Origin: Paenibacillus marchantiophytorum
GTDB lineage: Bacteria; Bacillota; Bacilli; Paenibacillales; NBRC-103111
DNA: 64,000 nucleotides
Direction of reading: 5' to 3'
Assembly: GCF_014640555.1 (NCBI RefSeq)
Contig: NZ_BMHE01000014.1
Location: 36,900-100,899, forward strand
Shown here: positions 63,469-64,000 of the stretch, one piece after another
Numbering within the stretch: position 1 is the first letter of the stretch
Layout: every line of letters begins with the position of its first letter
Notes under the pieces: model-generated
Seen by the model: the letters and a program-made list of their open reading frames with translations, nothing else
Databases searched by the model: none
What the model was told of the DNA's origin: nothing
Program-made: the position numbers and the translations under genes

Positions 63469-64000
63469 CCTAGCCTGCGGCTAGGTCATCAAGTCAAGCC
63501 AAGTCAACGAACCTTGGGACAAGCCCGAACCCCTAACGAACTCAATACCCTTTATTCGCTCAAAATCGCCCATTCAAAAAATCTAATGAATCCCAGAGGC
63601 TCTATTACAAGCAAACGACCACCTTTCCGCCTAAAATCTGCTCGATAGCGTCAATTCAGTTCATTAAATCTCCAAAGTAGCCAATTTCTCCTGTATAAGC
63701 ATCCTACAGTTCATTAGGCCTTCTGAAACCGAAAACCGCCACAGCAGAGAAGTCTGCCGTGGACGCCAATAAGAAAAAACCTAGCCTGGCGGCTAGGTCA
63801 TCAAGTCAAGTCAAGTCAAGCCGGGCCAAGTCAACGAACCTTGGGACAAGCCCCAACCCCTTACGAACTCAATGCCCTTTATTCGCTCAAAATCGCCCAT
63901 TCTGAAAATCTAATGAACCCCAGAAGCTCTATTACAAGCAAACGACCACCTTTCCGCCTAAAATCTGCTCGATAGCGCCAATTCAGTTCATTAAATCTCC
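63469..64000. repeat. Tandem repeat of about 311 bp (two copies, continuing past window)
   Basis: Unit 1 starts at 63469 and unit 2 at 63780. Both open with a small palindrome (CCTAGCC-TGC-GGCTAGG), then a variable run of CAAGT, then about 180 nearly identical bases (CGAACCTTGGGACAAGCC ... CAATTCAGTTCATTAAATCT). Unit 1 has a tail with a hairpin CCACAGCAGA/TCTGCCGTGG at about 63738-63762. Unit 2 is cut by the window edge. No convincing coding frame. Confidence 0.85.

Noticed and set aside
63469..64000. Direct repeats at the right end considered as a CRISPR array
   Set aside because: Units are about 311 bp and nearly identical throughout, without short repeats separated by unique spacers, and no cas genes are present.

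Overview
The window looks like a Paenibacillus-type chromosome (or a close relative in Paenibacillaceae). The pointers are S-layer homology (SLH) anchored exoproteins, YesM/YesN-type two-component pairs, LplB/YtcP-type and CUT1 sugar ABC transporters, many secreted glycoside hydrolases, and sigK and tmRNA fragments. It is a carbohydrate-scavenging region with heavy gene decay. At least fifteen loci are broken, and several share one form: both ends of the gene survive and the middle is excised.

Layout. 0-9.5 kb holds glycan genes on the minus strand: a carbohydrate-binding exoprotein running off the left edge, an aldo/keto reductase, a deleted paralogue of the edge gene, a GH16-PA14 enzyme, and a LacI regulator / BadF-type sugar kinase / GH4 (remnant) operon. 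9.5-14.1 kb is a relic zone: a permease stub, an AraC stub, and two inverted IS1380-type remnants around a polysaccharide deacetylase. 14.2-19.7 kb is an intact two-gene operon of a 1689-residue DUF4132 protein and a small partner. 20-22.6 kb carries a family of secreted repeat proteins, one fused to a phospholipase D-like nuclease remnant. An IS6-family element follows at 22.5-23.4 kb.

23.4-31.5 kb is a sugar regulon: a GH2 pseudogene, a PLP-dependent trans-sulfuration-type enzyme, a CUT1 ABC transporter, a FadR/GntR regulator with repeated operator-like palindromes, and a divergent GH43 enzyme. 31.5-39.5 kb is mobile and degenerate: TetR, a truncated DJ-1/PfpI protein, nested IS elements, an Ntn-hydrolase-like pseudogene with a CTG start and an internal TAG, a sigK N-terminal fragment beside a wrecked serine recombinase, an SLH fragment and an integrase fragment. 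39.5-43.5 kb encodes one large SLH-anchored metallophosphoesterase.

44-50 kb contains decaying tRNA units, one good tRNA-Ala(GGC), an ECF sigma / anti-sigma / SLH-anchored serine hydrolase cassette, a tmRNA 3' end and a second copy of the truncated sigK. 50-53 kb is a double-GH16 exoenzyme. 53.5-62.5 kb is an ordered operon (YesM kinase, YesN regulator, two permeases, lipoprotein, GH20 hexosaminidase) for import and cleavage of N-acetylhexosamine-containing glycans. The right end is an N-terminally truncated histidine kinase abutting a tandem repeat of about 311 bp that leaves the window.

All product names come from reading translated sequence against remembered family motifs. No database search was run.
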